DNA from: G963665085 sp963665085
Lineage (GTDB): Bacteria > Bacteroidota > Bacteroidia > Bacteroidales > JAAAOM01
Direction of reading: 5' to 3'
Assembly: GCA_963665085.2 (NCBI GenBank)
Contig: CAXXXS010000001.1
Coordinates: 1,674,001 to 1,738,000 of the forward strand
DNA: 64,000 nt
Shown: piece after piece, positions 63,529 through 64,000 of the stretch
Layout of the letters: each line of letters begins with the position of its first letter
Numbering within the stretch: position 1 is the stretch's first letter
The notes under the pieces: model-generated
Told to the model about the DNA's origin: nothing
What the model saw: only the letters and a program-made list of their open reading frames with translations
Databases searched by the model: none
Program-made: the position numbers and the translations under genes

Positions 63529-64000
63529 ATGTTTGAAAAAAAAGACAGTTATAAGCTTGGCGTAATTTTAAAACCTCATGGTATTTCTGGTGAGGTAGTG
63601 CTTAAGTTTGATAACGACATCAAAGAAAAACATTTTGAATTGGAATCAATCCTTATCGATATCGATGGAGGATTGGTTCCTTTTCTTTTTGAAACAATCC
63701 AGCAGCAAACCAATGAAACTATTATTGCCAAGTTTATCCTGATAAACACAGTTGAGGAAGCACGAGAACTTAACGCAAAAACATTTTATGTAACAAATGA
63801 TATTGCTGAAAAGCTTGGACTCACAATAGACGAATTATACAAAGACATTACTGGATTTAAAGTAGTAGATAAAAAACGGGGTGAAATAGGTATTGTTAAT
63901 GATATTATAGACTATACAAATCATTCTGTTTTGCAGGCTTACCAAGGTAAAAAAGAAATATTGATTCCCTTCGATCCCGCACTTGTTAAAGAAATTGACC
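63529..64000 (+). CDS. rimM: 16S rRNA processing protein RimM, 5' part
   Basis: The ATG is at 63529 and the frame stays open to the window end (157 codons; the protein is usually 165-180 aa). Starts MFEKKDSYKLGVILKPHGIS and continues GEVVLKFDND, a typical RimM N-terminal domain. The second (PRC-barrel) domain begins near GLTIDELYKDITGFKVVDK and reaches EILIPFDPALVKEID, close to the natural end. It assists 30S assembly around S19. Order rpsP-rimM is the usual one. Confidence 0.95.
   Translation, partial: MFEKKDSYKLGVILKPHGISGEVVLKFDNDIKEKHFELESILIDIDGGLVPFLFETIQQQTNETIIAKFILINTVEEARELNAKTFYVTNDIAEKLGLTIDELYKDITGFKVVDKKRGEIGIVNDIIDYTNHSVLQAYQGKKEILIPFDPALVKEID

Noticed and set aside
1..64000. 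CRISPR arrays, rRNA operons, prophage modules
   Set aside because: No regularly spaced direct repeats, no rRNA sequence and no phage structural or integrase genes were found; fibre-like stalks in the lectins are not evidence of a prophage.

Overview
The window is AT-rich DNA from a member of the Bacteroidota, most likely a free-living Bacteroidia of the Marinilabiliales/Prolixibacteraceae type. Evidence includes TAnnTTTG-type promoter boxes, T9SS C-terminal sorting domains, a NUDIX-type arabinose regulator, a PD40/SPOR/OmpA envelope protein, a GH97 enzyme, a GT3-GT35 fusion and an S16 protein with a long acidic tail. The lineage below phylum is inferred from gene content only.

Region 1 (1-14.7 kb) is accessory. 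It holds a minus-strand array of at least six paralogous secreted proteins. Each has a signal peptide, a conserved N-terminal domain, a fibre-like stalk and a C-terminal DUF1566/Lcl-type C-type-lectin head. The last 26-27 residues before an invariant VRAVRAF-type end are hypervariable, while the flanks stay almost constant in DNA. This is the pattern of target proteins of diversity-generating retroelements (DGRs), but no reverse transcriptase or template repeat was found here and the array runs off the left edge. Two copies are preceded by a small T9SS-sorted protein. One copy is split by an ISNCY-like element with a 6-bp target duplication. A 7TMR-DISM membrane regulator with a LuxR-type helix-turn-helix lies upstream, followed by an IS1380-type element killed by a nonsense codon.

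Region 2 (14.9-24 kb) carries a small secreted protein with a good promoter and terminator, radC, rpsT, two unrelated L,D-transpeptidases facing each other, a dnaJ-grpE pair, and a VWA protein beside an IS1595-type remnant.

Region 3 (24.1-32.8 kb) is an L-arabinose operon: araR (degenerate NUDIX regulator), araA, a sodium/solute symporter, a GH97 glycosidase, araD and araB. A perfect 10-bp inverted repeat upstream of araR is a candidate operator.

Region 4 (32.8-53.5 kb) is mainly housekeeping: VOC protein, TlpA-like lipoprotein, SRPBCC protein, pyrE and a divergent NUDIX hydrolase, MBL hydrolase with the PD40/SPOR/OmpA protein, mpl, tRNA-Glu, SGNH hydrolase, HAD phosphatase, metallophosphoesterase, gamma-glutamylcyclotransferase, a double-FAD oxidoreductase, folK, sppA, an lpxH-like gene and two thioredoxin-fold lipoproteins that have lost the CxxC pair. 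A 355-bp nested palindromic element lies between the oxidoreductase and folK.

Region 5 (53.7-64 kb) is a glycogen/alpha-glucan operon (debranching enzyme, GT4, GH57, GT3-GT35 fusion) followed by rpsP and the start of rimM.
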